A DNA stretch of 64,000 bases from Haloarcula halophila (lineage in GTDB: Archaea; Halobacteriota; Halobacteria; Halobacteriales; Haloarculaceae): the NCBI RefSeq assembly GCF_029278565.1, contig NZ_CP119560.1:62001-126000 (forward strand), written 5' to 3'. Both the position numbers and the translations under genes were made by a program. The notes below the pieces were generated by a model that did no database searches, had not been told where the DNA came from, and was given only the letters and a program-made list of their open reading frames with translations. Positions 1 to 9,293 of this stretch are shown one piece after another (within the stretch, counting starts at the first letter, position 1; each line of letters starts with the position of its first letter).

Positions 1-263
1 CCGGTGTCGAAGTGTTCGTCTCGGGATTGGACTGGTTGAGTCGGTCACCGCTTCCAGACGACGATACCGAGATCAGTCGGCTGTTACTGGCCGACCGTGA
101 GGCGATTTTGGTGAGTTCGTTCACCGAAACGAGTGCAGACGGTCGTGAGCACGAACAAGGCGTCTTTGGCCGCGGATTCGACAACGGGCTGGTCGCGATC
201 ACGCGACGGCTGATGGCGACGGGATTGCTGTCTACAAACGATCCCGAAACTGAGGAGAGTTAG
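1..263 (+). CDS. TrmB-family transcriptional regulator, C-terminal end (cut by window edge)
   Basis: The frame is open from the first bases of the window, so only the last ~85 residues are present; the GTG at 12 is internal. The visible part contains GVEVFVSGLDWL, then LLLADREAILVSSF and FGRGFDNGLVAITRRLMATGLL, which resembles the C-terminal effector domain of haloarchaeal TrmB-like regulators (DNA-binding N-terminus with a ligand or effector C-terminus). The DNA-binding part lies outside the window, so the target and ligand are unknown. The family call rests on remembered C-terminal motifs and is moderately secure. Confidence 0.6.
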   Translation, partial: GVEVFVSGLDWLSRSPLPDDDTEISRLLLADREAILVSSFTETSADGREHEQGVFGRGFDNGLVAITRRLMATGLLSTNDPETEES

Positions 264-318
264 GACCCGCTCGTGAGCGTCGGAGAGAACGTCATATCAG
301 TGGCCGGGAACAACAGAC

Positions 319-764
319 GTGTCCCCGATGGCACCAGCTGCCGTCTCTCGACGCGACGTCTTCCGTTCGATAGCGACAACGGAGTATCTCGACTGGCCGG
401 CGTATGACTTGACGCCGCTGTACGGCCTGAGTCCACTGACGGCGCTCATTGAGGATTTCCGGACCGTCTCGGGTGTCTGGTTCGAGCACGACGCCCACGA
501 CTTCGTGACCGCTCGATTGAACAGATCCGAGAGATGTACCGGCAGACCATCACTCGGCTCCTGAGCGAAGTTGCTGAGACAGAGCAGTTTTTTCGAGCTG
601 GAATCGTCGTAGTCGACATTACCGAAGCTACCCCCTTCACCGGCGATAGAACGGGCTACGAAGACGAAATCGTCGGTACGAAGGAGAAGACCGACGAATA
701 CGCCTATCAGTGGGCGACGGTCCAGTTGGTCGGGAATGCCGTCCCGATTGTGCTCAACTGTCAC
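319..764 (+). pseudogene. IS4-type transposase remnant
   Basis: Two pieces in different frames match the intact transposase at 28164-29840. The first (319 to ~510: SRRDVFRSIA, WPAYDLTPLYG, FRTVSGVWFEHDAHD) corresponds to its N-terminus. The second (~515-764: QIREMYRQ, DITEATPFTGDRTGYEDEI, GTKEKTDEYAYQWATVQLVG) corresponds to its middle. About 200 codons between them are missing, the join shifts frame, and the copy stops after NAVPIVL. It cannot encode an active enzyme. Nothing else convincing lies between 264 and 856. Confidence 0.85.
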
Positions 765-818
765 AGTTGCAGATAAGTTGAGACTGGCCATCTCAATGCA
801 TATGGCATTCTGGCGCAG

Positions 819-830
819 TTCATAAATAGT
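819..830 (+). promoter_or_regulatory. Probable TATA box of the antitoxin gene
   Basis: An AT-rich TTCATAAATAGT stretch ends about 27 bases before the ATG at 857. That is the spacing expected for a leaderless or nearly leaderless haloarchaeal transcript. It was assigned by position and composition only. Confidence 0.4.
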
Positions 831-856
831 ATGAAGGCGTAGTCTAGAGTAGAACG

Positions 857-1231
857 ATGGCTCGAATCACCGGCTCCTATCCAGACGATCTCGATCTCCT
901 CATCGAGGGCGCTGTTGAGGCTGGTGTGTTCAGTGGCAAGAGCGATGCGTTGCGCGAGTTCGTGCGTGAATACTTCGAGGACCACAAAAGCCAGCGTATT
1001 GCAGCTGCAGTCGCCCTCTACGAACACGAGCGAATCACACTCGGTGATGCTGCGAGACTCGCTGCTGTCGATCGGTGGACAATGCGGGATATCCTCCGTG
1101 AGCACGGTGTTGAGCTCCGCCTCGGACTCGTTGACGAAGACGACGCAACCTACGAAGCAGAGGCAGCAAGCGAACTCGAATTCGGTGACGAGGACTCGTC
1201 TGATGAGGAGTCACAGGTAAATAACAGGTGA
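857..1231 (+). CDS. UPF0175/RHH-type antitoxin
   Basis: A 124-residue acidic protein. The N-terminal ~45 residues (MARITGSYPDDLDLLIEGAV, then SDALREFVREYFE) look like a ribbon-helix-helix or ParD-like DNA-binding and dimerisation part. Residues ~50-90 (ALYEHERITLGDAARLAAVDRWTMRDILREHGV) form the small helical UPF0175 motif typical of PIN-toxin antitoxins. The last ~30 residues are an Asp/Glu-rich tail. It overlaps the frame of the following PIN toxin, as toxin-antitoxin pairs usually do. Its expected role is to bind and neutralise the toxin and repress the operon. The toxin partner here appears to be broken. Confidence 0.75.
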   Translation: MARITGSYPDDLDLLIEGAVEAGVFSGKSDALREFVREYFEDHKSQRIAAAVALYEHERITLGDAARLAAVDRWTMRDILREHGVELRLGLVDEDDATYEAEAASELEFGDEDSSDEESQVNNR

Positions 1232-1726
1232 CGACATTCCAGCGAACCTGAGCGTCCTGAACACGACTGTCTTCTCGAATTTCGCCTACATCGACCAGCT
1301 GTGGGTAGTTACTGACCGCTCTGGAATCTGTACGGTGCCAGCCGTTCGAAAGGAACTCGAACACGGCGTTGATGGCCATCCGTATCTTCAGTCAGCACTG
1401 GATATACTTGACGACGAGATTCCAGTCGCGACGATTTCTGACACCGTCGCAAACAGAGAAGCGGTTGTCGGTGACCATCTCGATCCCGGTGAAGCACAGG
1501 CGTTTGCCTTGGCAGACACTGAGAACGGTCGTCTACTGACCGACGACGGAGATTCCCGATCGTTTGCGAAAGACCAGGGCGTGACCGTTGGGGGTCGGTC
1601 GGGGTTCTGTTGGCTGCGATCGATGCTGGAAAGATTGATGAGCCAACTGCCGATGGGTGGCTGTCGACGTGGATCGATGAAATCGGCTACTACGTGCCAT
1701 ACCAGTCGGTTTCGGAATATCGGTGA
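1221..1726 (+). pseudogene. PIN-domain toxin, decayed (start lost, one-base deletion)
   Basis: The reading frame after the antitoxin encodes a PIN-like nuclease: NTTVFSNFAYIDQ with the first acidic/Asn region, VPAVRKELE, then DPGEAQAFALADTENGRLLTDD with the central acidic cluster. Two lesions are seen. The codon where an ATG is expected (1221, overlapping the antitoxin stop) is ATA, and no other good start precedes the conserved NTTVFSNF. Near 1589 one base is missing, so GVTV runs into another frame. The expected C-terminus (GVLLAAIDAGKIDEPTADGW ... YVPYQSVSEYR, stop at 1726) continues in the shifted frame. A rare ATA start or a sequencing error cannot be excluded. Confidence 0.72.
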
Positions 1727-1806
1727 CCACACATGCCGTCTCCTCCATATCGGGTATAGTCTCAATGGATGGACGACAGGGCGTGCCTGAGTACTGGCCA
1801 TCCCTC

Positions 1807-3228
1807 CTATTGTGACATCACGAGCTCGAACCGCGCCCCGCCCTCAGACCCGTCTGTCACAGACACCGTCCACCCGTGAGCTTCTACGATCCGCTTCACG
1901 ATGGTTAGTCCGAATCCGGTGCCGCAACTCGTCGAGGAATGGCCCGGTTCAAAAATCTCCTCGCGCCGATCTGCGGGGATCCCAGACCCATCGTCTTCGA
2001 CGTAGATAGTGTCTTCATCGACACGTCCGACACGAACGGTCACGTCCGTGCCACCGTGTTCGATAGCGTTTCGGAACAGATTCTCGAACACGTGCCGTAA
2101 TCGGTCGCGATCGCCCTGGAAGGTCATTTTATCAGTTATCTCGAGGGTCGCTGCGTCTGTGTCTACCGTTCCCCAGCACTTCCCGACGAGATCGGTCAGA
2201 CTGACCGACTCCGTTTCGTCTATCGTCTCGCCCTGCCGAGCGAGCGTCAACGTGTCCGTGATGATCGCCTCCATCCGGTTGAGTGATCGTAAGAGTGGAT
2301 CCAGGTGCTCGCTCTCTGTTTGTTCATCGAGGATCGTTGCGCGGCCCTGTGCGACGTTGAGCGGGTTGCGCAGGTCGTGGGAGACGACGCTCGCAAACTC
2401 GTCGAGCCGCTCCTTTTGCCGACGAAGCTGTCGTTCCCGTTCGACGCGGTCGGTGACGTCCCGGGTAATTCCCACGAGACGGGTTACGTAGCCGTCAGTG
2501 AGTACTGGCGCGAGATTCGTCTGCCAGATGCGTGCCTCCTCATCGATTTCTAACTCTTCCTGATACGAGATCGGCTCGCGTGCTTTGACACACCGGTGAT
2601 AGTTCGCTTCGAGGTCGGCTCCCTCTTGCTCACCGAATACATCACGAGGCGTTTCTCCCCGGACCTCTTCGGTCATAAGGCCGGTTTGTCGCTCGTATGC
2701 CGGGCTGAGCCGGTCGAATTCGAACGTAACGTCGTCGTCTGAAGCGTCGACATCGACGAAGAAGATTGCGTCCTCTGCATTGTTGAGGAGGGCCCCGTAC
2801 TCTCCAGCCAGTTCCCGGAGTTCGCGTTCCTGTTCTTTCCGCTCGGTAATCTCCCGGCTGTTGAGTAGAATACCGTCGATGACATCGTCTTCGAGCCGGT
2901 TCCGCATCGTGGCTTCGATCCAGCACCACGACCCGTCGGCGTGTTTGAATCGGACTTCGACGGTCTGGGGTTCGTCCGGAGTCTCAAGAACAGCTTCGAC
3001 CGCCTCAGCGTTTTTGTCCCGATCGTCGGGATAGACGTATTCGTAGCCAGAGTTCCCGACTAACTCCTCAGCATCGTAGCCGAGCACTCGGGTGACCGCG
3101 GGGCTCACGTACCTTATCGTTCCGTCAGTGTCGATGATCGTGGCGACGTCGTTCGACTCTTCAACGAGCATCCGATACCGATCCGTCTGATTCTCGCTCC
3201 GTGTGTCCGAAGTCTCAGTGTCTTCCAT
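1807..3228 (-). CDS. PAS-domain sensor histidine kinase
   Basis: A soluble kinase of 473 residues with no membrane segment. PAS domain 1 is at ~17-130 and PAS domain 2 at ~145-260, followed by a HisKA dimerisation helix with the phospho-acceptor His284 in VVSHDLRNPL. The HATPase_c domain has an N box (FENLFRNAIEHGG), G1 (DDGSGIP) and G2 (GTGFGLTIV). It begins 3 bases after the stop of the LOV kinase upstream, so it is the last gene of the signalling operon that starts at 11522. It has no receiver of its own. The signal sensed by its PAS domains is unknown. Confidence 0.9.
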   Translation of the reverse strand: MEDTETSDTRSENQTDRYRMLVEESNDVATIIDTDGTIRYVSPAVTRVLGYDAEELVGNSGYEYVYPDDRDKNAEAVEAVLETPDEPQTVEVRFKHADGSWCWIEATMRNRLEDDVIDGILLNSREITERKEQERELRELAGEYGALLNNAEDAIFFVDVDASDDDVTFEFDRLSPAYERQTGLMTEEVRGETPRDVFGEQEGADLEANYHRCVKAREPISYQEELEIDEEARIWQTNLAPVLTDGYVTRLVGITRDVTDRVERERQLRRQKERLDEFASVVSHDLRNPLNVAQGRATILDEQTESEHLDPLLRSLNRMEAIITDTLTLARQGETIDETESVSLTDLVGKCWGTVDTDAATLEITDKMTFQGDRDRLRHVFENLFRNAIEHGGTDVTVRVGRVDEDTIYVEDDGSGIPADRREEIFEPGHSSTSCGTGFGLTIVKRIVEAHGWTVSVTDGSEGGARFELVMSQ

Positions 3229-3231
3229 TGG

Positions 3232-5454
3232 TCAGTGGTGTTCGACGGGCGTTCCCCGAACGGATGAGTCTGCGGACATCCGAGGAAGGTTCAATACGAC
3301 GCCTGTTCCACGCGGTGAGTTATCCACGAATGTGACTTCGCCACCGTACAGCGAGACAGTCCAGTAGACGATCCAGAGCCCGAGTCCGGTGCCGTGCTGG
3401 AGCGGCGTTTCCTCGCCCTGTTTGATCGTCTCCAGTTCTTGGTCTGGGATGCCCGGTCCGTTATCCACAATTTCGATGTCGATCCACTGTTCAGATTGCT
3501 TTTCTCTGGACGGTCTGGTGGTGACCGTCACCTCGGGTTTGGGTTGGTCGTTGTGGACGACAGCATTATCCAGCAGTTCCTTCACTGCCACCTTCAACCG
3601 GCTATCCGCTCGAACGTAGAGTGGGTCAGAATCGTCGACATCGAATGAAGCGGTCGAATACTCCTCAGAAACGGTGGTAACGACATCGCTAACTAACTCC
3701 GTTACGTTGGTAGCGGTCTCAGCGGACACTTCGTTTTCGAACAGCGAGCGCACAGTTCCGGCTTTGTCACCCAGCGTCGCCAGAGCGTCTGCCCGTTCTT
3801 CGATCGCCCGGACGTTCGCCCGATGTTCGTCATCGCCCAGCGATTTACGGAGTAGTTCTGCCCGGCCCTGAATAACAGTCGTTCCGTTCTTGAGATTGTG
3901 GCGCAAGACGCGATTGAGAACGTCGAGTTGCTGTTTGCGCAACCGACGATTCGTTACGTCGGACTCGATCGTGACGAAGTGCGTAATCTCTCCGTCGCCG
4001 CTCGCGATGGGCGAGATCGTCTGGTCGACGTGGTACAGCTCGCCGTTTTTGCGCTGATTGATGAGATTTGCATTCCACTGCTCGCCAGAAAGGATCGTCT
4101 GCCACATCCGGTCGTAGAACGCCGCGTCCTGTTTGCCCGACTTGAGGATGCGGGGGGTTTTACCGACAGCTTCCTCACGAGTATAGCCGGTTCGGGCTTC
4201 GAATTTCGGATTCACGTACTCGATAGTGCCCTCCCTGTCAGTGATGAAGACCGCATGTCCTGCGTTCTCGACGGCTTTTTTGAACAGCTGTAAGTCCATT
4301 TCGCGCTCTCTGCGCTCGGAAACGTTCTCCTGGAACCCGACGTAATTCTCGACGGTTCCGGCGTCGTCTCTCACCGGCGCGATACTGACGCGGTTCCAGA
4401 ACTGACTGCCGTCCTTCCGGTAGTTCCGGAGTTCCACGGACACCGGCTCGTCCTTCTCAACTGCCTTCCGCATTTCGGCGACTAGTTCTTCCCGAGTTGC
4501 CTCACCTTGGAGGAACCGACAGTTGCGGCCGAGCGATTCCGACTCAGAATACCCAGTCAGCGCTTCGAATCCCTCGTTTACGTAGATCATCGGATTGTCC
4601 TCTCGGTTGGGATCGGTGATGGTGATCCCGACGGGCGCTTTGTCCATCGCCTGAGATTTCAGTTCGAGCTCGCGGGCGTACGTTTTCCGGTCTGTCACGT
4701 CGCGTGCAGAGAGGATTATCGGTGACTGGTCGGAATCCTCAAGCGTCGCAGCCGACACCTCCAACTGTCGCGTTTCTCTTTCCTTCGTCTGACACGTGAG
4801 GTCGTCGGTCGATCCCTGTCCCGCCTCCTGTACCTGCTGGAGGAAAGACCGGAACCGCTCGCGATCGTCGGCGTGGATTGTCTGTGTCGGCGAGACGGAG
4901 AGCAATTCGTCACGTGAGTATCCCACGAGGTCACACGCCGCGGGGTTGCACTCGGTGATCTCGTCGCCAGATGGAGCAACAACGAAGATCGCGTCGTTCG
5001 TCGAATCGAACAGCCGCTGAAATCGAATCTGCACGTCCTCGTAGCGCGTGGACAACTCCACCGACTGCTCACGCCTGGCTAACAAATTCCCCACACGACG
5101 AAACAGGGTCGTCCGGTCGACAGGTGCTGACACGACCTCGTCGACGAGCGGTGGCCCGTCGCCGTTCTGCTCGGACGGCAACGGGACCGTTCCCCTCGAC
5201 CCTTCCTGTTGAATCAACAGGACGGGCGTGAAGGTCGGGTGGGCCTCTTTTTTATGCTCTCGCAACGTGTCGCGGTACGTCGGCACCATCTGTTCACCAA
5301 CGACATAACAATCGACGGGCTGGAGGGTGTCATCGGCGACGACGTCGTACCGTTCGTCAAGAAATTCTTCGAGCGCTTCCCGGTCGTTATCTCCGTGTAT
5401 CAGGAGTTGTATGGTGTGTCGCTCACTCACTTCGCGACTCGAATGGGCGGTCAT
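3232..5454 (-). CDS. Multi-PAS histidine kinase with a LOV-type (blue-light) domain
   Basis: A 740-residue cytosolic kinase. Residues ~12-125 resemble a receiver fold without the phospho-Asp (pseudo-receiver). PAS1 spans ~145-258. PAS2 at ~265-382 carries the LOV hallmark GRNCRFLQG with the flavin-adduct cysteine Cys312, plus ELRNYRKDGSQFWN and YVGFQENVSE, whose Gln is the conserved flavin-contacting position. PAS3 spans ~388-503. The kinase core has His519 (VLRHNLKN) with N box LLDNAVVHND, DNGPGIP and GTGLGLWIV. The start codon overlaps the kaiC stop (ATGA). FMN photochemistry is inferred from motif conservation. PAS1 and PAS3 lack the LOV cysteine. Confidence 0.9.
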   Translation of the reverse strand: MTAHSSREVSERHTIQLLIHGDNDREALEEFLDERYDVVADDTLQPVDCYVVGEQMVPTYRDTLREHKKEAHPTFTPVLLIQQEGSRGTVPLPSEQNGDGPPLVDEVVSAPVDRTTLFRRVGNLLARREQSVELSTRYEDVQIRFQRLFDSTNDAIFVVAPSGDEITECNPAACDLVGYSRDELLSVSPTQTIHADDRERFRSFLQQVQEAGQGSTDDLTCQTKERETRQLEVSAATLEDSDQSPIILSARDVTDRKTYARELELKSQAMDKAPVGITITDPNREDNPMIYVNEGFEALTGYSESESLGRNCRFLQGEATREELVAEMRKAVEKDEPVSVELRNYRKDGSQFWNRVSIAPVRDDAGTVENYVGFQENVSERREREMDLQLFKKAVENAGHAVFITDREGTIEYVNPKFEARTGYTREEAVGKTPRILKSGKQDAAFYDRMWQTILSGEQWNANLINQRKNGELYHVDQTISPIASGDGEITHFVTIESDVTNRRLRKQQLDVLNRVLRHNLKNGTTVIQGRAELLRKSLGDDEHRANVRAIEERADALATLGDKAGTVRSLFENEVSAETATNVTELVSDVVTTVSEEYSTASFDVDDSDPLYVRADSRLKVAVKELLDNAVVHNDQPKPEVTVTTRPSREKQSEQWIDIEIVDNGPGIPDQELETIKQGEETPLQHGTGLGLWIVYWTVSLYGGEVTFVDNSPRGTGVVLNLPRMSADSSVRGTPVEHH

Positions 5455-6968
5455 GATTGGTCCGTTGTCTGGTGGTACTCATCTGGAACGCGATGCGTTG
5501 AACTACCCTGCATGATCCCCCGAACGGTATCGAACGGTCCTTCGATAACCAGCCCCTCGCCGGGCTCGATAGCAAACTGGTGGAACCGGCTGTCGAAATC
5601 CCCGAGTCGCTTTTTTATAACTCCGATCGCTCGGTCTAGCTCGCCGTCGACTTCCACATACGTGAGAAACACAATGTTGTCCGCGATGTAGCTGGTGTTC
5701 GTGCTCGTGGCTTCCGGGATGCCGGTGAGGCGGTCCGCCTCGTCCGTGATAATGACTGCAATACCGCGATTCTTGAGAACCCTGGTGAGGCCGTGTAACC
5801 GGCGAACAAGTCGCTGGTCGTCGCCCTGGAGCGAGATCTTGTAGCCCGAGAGCCCGTCGACGAACACTGCGTCCGGCGCGTGCTCGTCGACCTGGTCGAG
5901 GACGTGCCGATCGAACTCCTCGGCCGAACGCACGAGCGGTTCGGTCTCTGTCAGCGCCAGTGATCCCTGCGCCCGCATCTCGGAGATCGGGAGTCCGAGG
6001 GTTTCCGAGCGATGGGCGAACTGGTCGATCGACTCCTCGAAGAGGTATCCGAGCGCTGTCCCACCATCCTCAACGATGCCCGAAAGTATCTGTGCGCCAG
6101 TGGTCGATTTGCCGATGCCGGTCGGTCCGCTGATAAACGAGACGGTCCCGCGTTCGATCCCGCCACCGAGGAGTCCGTCGAGAGCTTCGTGCCCGGTCGG
6201 GATCAGTTCCGGGTCGAACGTTCGGTCGTCGTGTTTCGGGATGGTCTGTGGGTAGACTTCGATCCCGTGTTCGCGGATTTCCAGTCCGTGGGTCCCGTCG
6301 ATCTGGCCGAGACCACGGTGTTTCGGGACGGCGATCCGGCGCTCGTGCTCGTCGAGAGACAGGTTGACGACGCCGTCGCTCAGCGATTCGAAATCGTCGT
6401 GTCTGGTCTCGCGAGTGCGCTCCCTGTCGAGCGTTCGCGTCGCGACTGTCGTGACCTGTCGGTCCCGAAGGAACCGGATGAGCGACTGCAACCGCTTCCG
6501 GTACTGGTATTCGTCCCGTTCCACGTACTGGAGTTGTGTGATCGGATCGATGAGAATTCGGGCCGGATCCACCTCCTCGATTACGTGTTTGATATCCTGT
6601 GTGAACTGTTCGGATTCGACTTCTGTCGCCTCGACCAGGTTGTAGGACTTGTCCTCGGCGAAAAAGTCTGTTCCGGGCCCGATGTCCAAAAACTCGGCGT
6701 CCCGAATGTCGACATCGAGCCGTGCTGCGTTGACGAGAATGTCGTGTCTGGACTCTTCACCGTGGATGTAGACGACTGTCTCGTCGGCATCGAGCCCCGC
6801 TCGCAGGAAGTGCTGACCGAGCAGCGACTTCCCCGTTCCCGAACCGCCCTGGACGAGGTACGTCCGACCCCGAACGAGCCCTCCGTTGAGTAGTTCGTCC
6901 AATTCGGGGATACCTGACGCCACCAGATCGATTTCCTCGGTCGGCGTGTCACGGGAGCGGTCAGACAT
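5451..6968 (-). CDS. KaiC-like double RecA-fold ATPase
   Basis: Two tandem KaiC/RadA-type domains. Domain 1 has Walker A GGSGTGKS at 41-48, the paired glutamates of HGEES at 71-72, and Walker B ARILIDP. Domain 2 has Walker A GPTGIGKS at ~281-288, LFEES at ~309-313, and Walker B DAVFVDGLSGY. At 505 residues it is close to cyanobacterial KaiC. In archaea such proteins usually act in signal transduction rather than in a full clock, and no kaiA or kaiB lies in the window. The start at 6968 (MSDRSRD) is preferred over a longer form reaching 7046, whose extra 26 residues look non-conserved. Its operon position between kinases suggests it integrates or times their output. Confidence 0.88.
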   Translation of the reverse strand: MSDRSRDTPTEEIDLVASGIPELDELLNGGLVRGRTYLVQGGSGTGKSLLGQHFLRAGLDADETVVYIHGEESRHDILVNAARLDVDIRDAEFLDIGPGTDFFAEDKSYNLVEATEVESEQFTQDIKHVIEEVDPARILIDPITQLQYVERDEYQYRKRLQSLIRFLRDRQVTTVATRTLDRERTRETRHDDFESLSDGVVNLSLDEHERRIAVPKHRGLGQIDGTHGLEIREHGIEVYPQTIPKHDDRTFDPELIPTGHEALDGLLGGGIERGTVSFISGPTGIGKSTTGAQILSGIVEDGGTALGYLFEESIDQFAHRSETLGLPISEMRAQGSLALTETEPLVRSAEEFDRHVLDQVDEHAPDAVFVDGLSGYKISLQGDDQRLVRRLHGLTRVLKNRGIAVIITDEADRLTGIPEATSTNTSYIADNIVFLTYVEVDGELDRAIGVIKKRLGDFDSRFHQFAIEPGEGLVIEGPFDTVRGIMQGSSTHRVPDEYHQTTDQS

Positions 6969-7063
6969 GGTATCTCGTATAATCACAACGGGTTCGAGGT
7001 GAATAAGTCGGCGGTCTAGATAACGGGATTCGATGGAACGAGGCACCTGAACGATGGTACGGT

Positions 7064-8869
7064 TCAGTCCGTCACTTCGACGCCAGTGATCTCGAAGCGT
7101 GCGCCGCCCGACTCGCTGTCAGTCACGCGGATTTCCCAGCCGTGTGCCTCCACAATTTCTTTGACGATCGCGAGACCGAATCCAGTGCCATCGTCGGCGG
7201 TCGAATAGCCGGCCTCGAAAATATTGTCGCGTTCTTCGTCGGGGATTCCCGCGCCATCGTCCGCGACGTAGAACCCGTCAGCGATCTCCCCGACGGTCAC
7301 CGTCACCTCACCGCCGCCGTGGTTGACGGCGTTCCTGAAGAGATTCTCGAACAACTGCTGAAGTCGGCTCCGGTCAGACGATATCGTCTGGTCTGTTTCG
7401 ACAGCGAGCGTTGCGTCCGCACTCGGCGTCGTCTGCCAACACTCCTCGGCCAGTTCCGACAGGGTGACAGGTTCCGCCGTCCCGACTGCGTTCCCACTCT
7501 GGGCAAGTGCCAATAGATCATCGATGAGCGCCTGACAGCGATCGACCGCGTCACCCACCTCATCGAGGTGAGGGGAGTCACAATCGGCCTGTGCCAGTTC
7601 GAGGCGACCCTGGGCAGTCATGAGCGGGTTGCGGAGTTCGTGGCTGACGATGCTTGCGTACTCCTCAAGACGGGCGTTTTGCCGTTCGAGTTCCCATGCA
7701 CGCTCTTTGCACCCTGTGATATCTCGGAGTGTCCCGACTGACCCGTCGAACTCGTCACCTTCGTAGGGAAGGACACCCATGTTATCCTCACAGGCGATCG
7801 AGGCGCCGTCACATGGCTGAATCGTCACTTCGAATTTTACCGTCTGCGGGCCGTCACTCGACAGCAACCGACCCAAGTGGTGTTCTGCCCGTTTGACGCC
7901 ATCCTCGTCCTTGATAAGTGACGGCGTGCTTCCGAGAATGGTTTCCCGGTCGTAGCCGACCAACTCGACGAGTTCGTCGCTGACAAACGTGAATCGCCCC
8001 TCCTTGTCGAGCACGTACACGGCGTCGGTCAACGCCTCGATGATCGTCTCGTACTTTTCGAGTTCCTGCCGACGCTCCTTGCGGTCGGTGATATCGTGAC
8101 CAGCTCCACGGAGTTTCGTTACCCTCCCACCGGATTCTACGACGGGAGTGATCGTCATTTCTATCAGACGCTCGTCGCCGTCCCTTGGCTGAAGTCGCCA
8201 CGTGTTGTGCAGTTCCTCGCCCGTCTCGAAGGCCCTGGTGAGTGTGTGCCGAATGTCTACGCGGTCGTCCGGGTGGAACAGTGCTATCGCCTCCTCCAGG
8301 GGGATCTCGGCCTGGTCAGGACGACCGATGATTCGCCGGGAGCCAGCCGTCAGCAGAACGGTCCCACTCTTTCTGTCCAGTTCCCATCCACCGGTGTTGC
8401 CCGCAAACTCCGTCAGCCGCGCCAGTTGTCGCTGTCTGTCGACCTGCTGTGCCCTGCGTCGCGCCCGGACGGAATTACGGATCCGGTTGGCCAAGAGTTC
8501 GTACTGCTCGGTGCCGGAGCCCTTCTGGAGATAGTCGGTAACGCCGGCAGAAATGGCGTCGCTGGCGATGGCCTCGCTTCCCTTGCCGGTAAACAGGATG
8601 AACGGGAGGTCGGGATACCGCTCTCGGACAGTTTGCAAGAACTCGAGCCCGTTCATGCCAGGCATGTTGTAATCCGAGACGACACAATCGGGCCGACGAT
8701 CATCTATCCTCTCTAATCCGTCGTCGGCGGTCGTCGCTGTCTCGACAGTGAACTGGTCGTCCTCTCGTTCGAGGAACGTCGCGGTGAGATCAGCAAAATC
8801 AGATTCATCCTCAACGTGAAGAACCTCTATCAGTTCTACGGTCTCACTCTGGACTTTTGCCTCACTCAT
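7064..8869 (-). CDS. Receiver-PAS-PAS histidine kinase (hybrid sensor)
   Basis: A 601-residue soluble protein. The N-terminal receiver domain (10-125) has acidic residues in HVEDES, the phospho-acceptor Asp66 in VVSDYNMPGMNG, and Lys96 in FTGKG. PAS domains follow at ~150-262 and ~272-388. HisKA carries His410 in IVSHELRNPL, and HATPase_c has FENLFRNAVNHGG, DDGAGIP and GTGFGLAIV. The start overlaps the cheW stop (ATGA), so translation is probably coupled. The receiver-first order means it may be controlled by an upstream phosphodonor such as CheA, which is not in this window. Confidence 0.9.
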   Translation of the reverse strand: MSEAKVQSETVELIEVLHVEDESDFADLTATFLEREDDQFTVETATTADDGLERIDDRRPDCVVSDYNMPGMNGLEFLQTVRERYPDLPFILFTGKGSEAIASDAISAGVTDYLQKGSGTEQYELLANRIRNSVRARRRAQQVDRQRQLARLTEFAGNTGGWELDRKSGTVLLTAGSRRIIGRPDQAEIPLEEAIALFHPDDRVDIRHTLTRAFETGEELHNTWRLQPRDGDERLIEMTITPVVESGGRVTKLRGAGHDITDRKERRQELEKYETIIEALTDAVYVLDKEGRFTFVSDELVELVGYDRETILGSTPSLIKDEDGVKRAEHHLGRLLSSDGPQTVKFEVTIQPCDGASIACEDNMGVLPYEGDEFDGSVGTLRDITGCKERAWELERQNARLEEYASIVSHELRNPLMTAQGRLELAQADCDSPHLDEVGDAVDRCQALIDDLLALAQSGNAVGTAEPVTLSELAEECWQTTPSADATLAVETDQTISSDRSRLQQLFENLFRNAVNHGGGEVTVTVGEIADGFYVADDGAGIPDEERDNIFEAGYSTADDGTGFGLAIVKEIVEAHGWEIRVTDSESGGARFEITGVEVTD

Positions 8870-9291
8870 GTTTCAACCGAGATAGTTTCCGGATCGATCC
8901 AGACGATGTGTCCATCCTCTCGGGCGACGAGGCCGTTGACCATCTCTTCATCGACCGCTTCAACAGAGTCGGGGTCGATCGTCAGGATCCGGCGCACCTC
9001 CGTTACCCCCCAGCCGGAACGCCCGCCCGTTGTCATTTCGGTATCGAAGACGATCATCCTGTCCTGGTTGATCCCGGTGTCTTCGTGTCCGTTTTGCAAG
9101 AGTCTGGCACTCGGATCGATGATTCTCGTCGTCTCGCCACGGAGATCGATCGCCCCTTCGACGTGAGGGGGCGAATCCGGGATCGAAGTCACGTCTTTTT
9201 CCGAGCGGCTCACGACCTCGGTGACGGACTCGATATCGATGCAGTACTGTTCCTCCCCGAGTATGAACTCAAAGACTTGGTGTGCTCCCAT
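8866..9291 (-). CDS. cheW: CheW chemotaxis coupling protein
   Basis: A 141-residue CheW-type SH3-like domain: VFEFILGEEQYCIDIESVTEVV, then PPHVEGAIDLRGETTRIIDPSA, VFDTE and GWGVTEVRRIL. CheW bridges methyl-accepting transducers to the CheA kinase. The ATG at 9291 is chosen because a GGAG lies eight bases before it; a GTG at 9297 overlapping the transducer stop is possible. It sits directly between the transducer and the receiver-kinase gene, so it probably serves as the dedicated coupler of that transducer. No cheA, cheY or cheB is visible nearby. Confidence 0.92.
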   Translation of the reverse strand: MGAHQVFEFILGEEQYCIDIESVTEVVSRSEKDVTSIPDSPPHVEGAIDLRGETTRIIDPSARLLQNGHEDTGINQDRMIVFDTEMTTGGRSGWGVTEVRRILTIDPDSVEAVDEEMVNGLVAREDGHIVWIDPETISVET

Positions 9292-9293
9292 GT

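Noticed and set aside
6012-6893. 293-codon plus-strand frame
   Set aside because: It is antisense to the KaiC-like gene, which has both Walker motifs.
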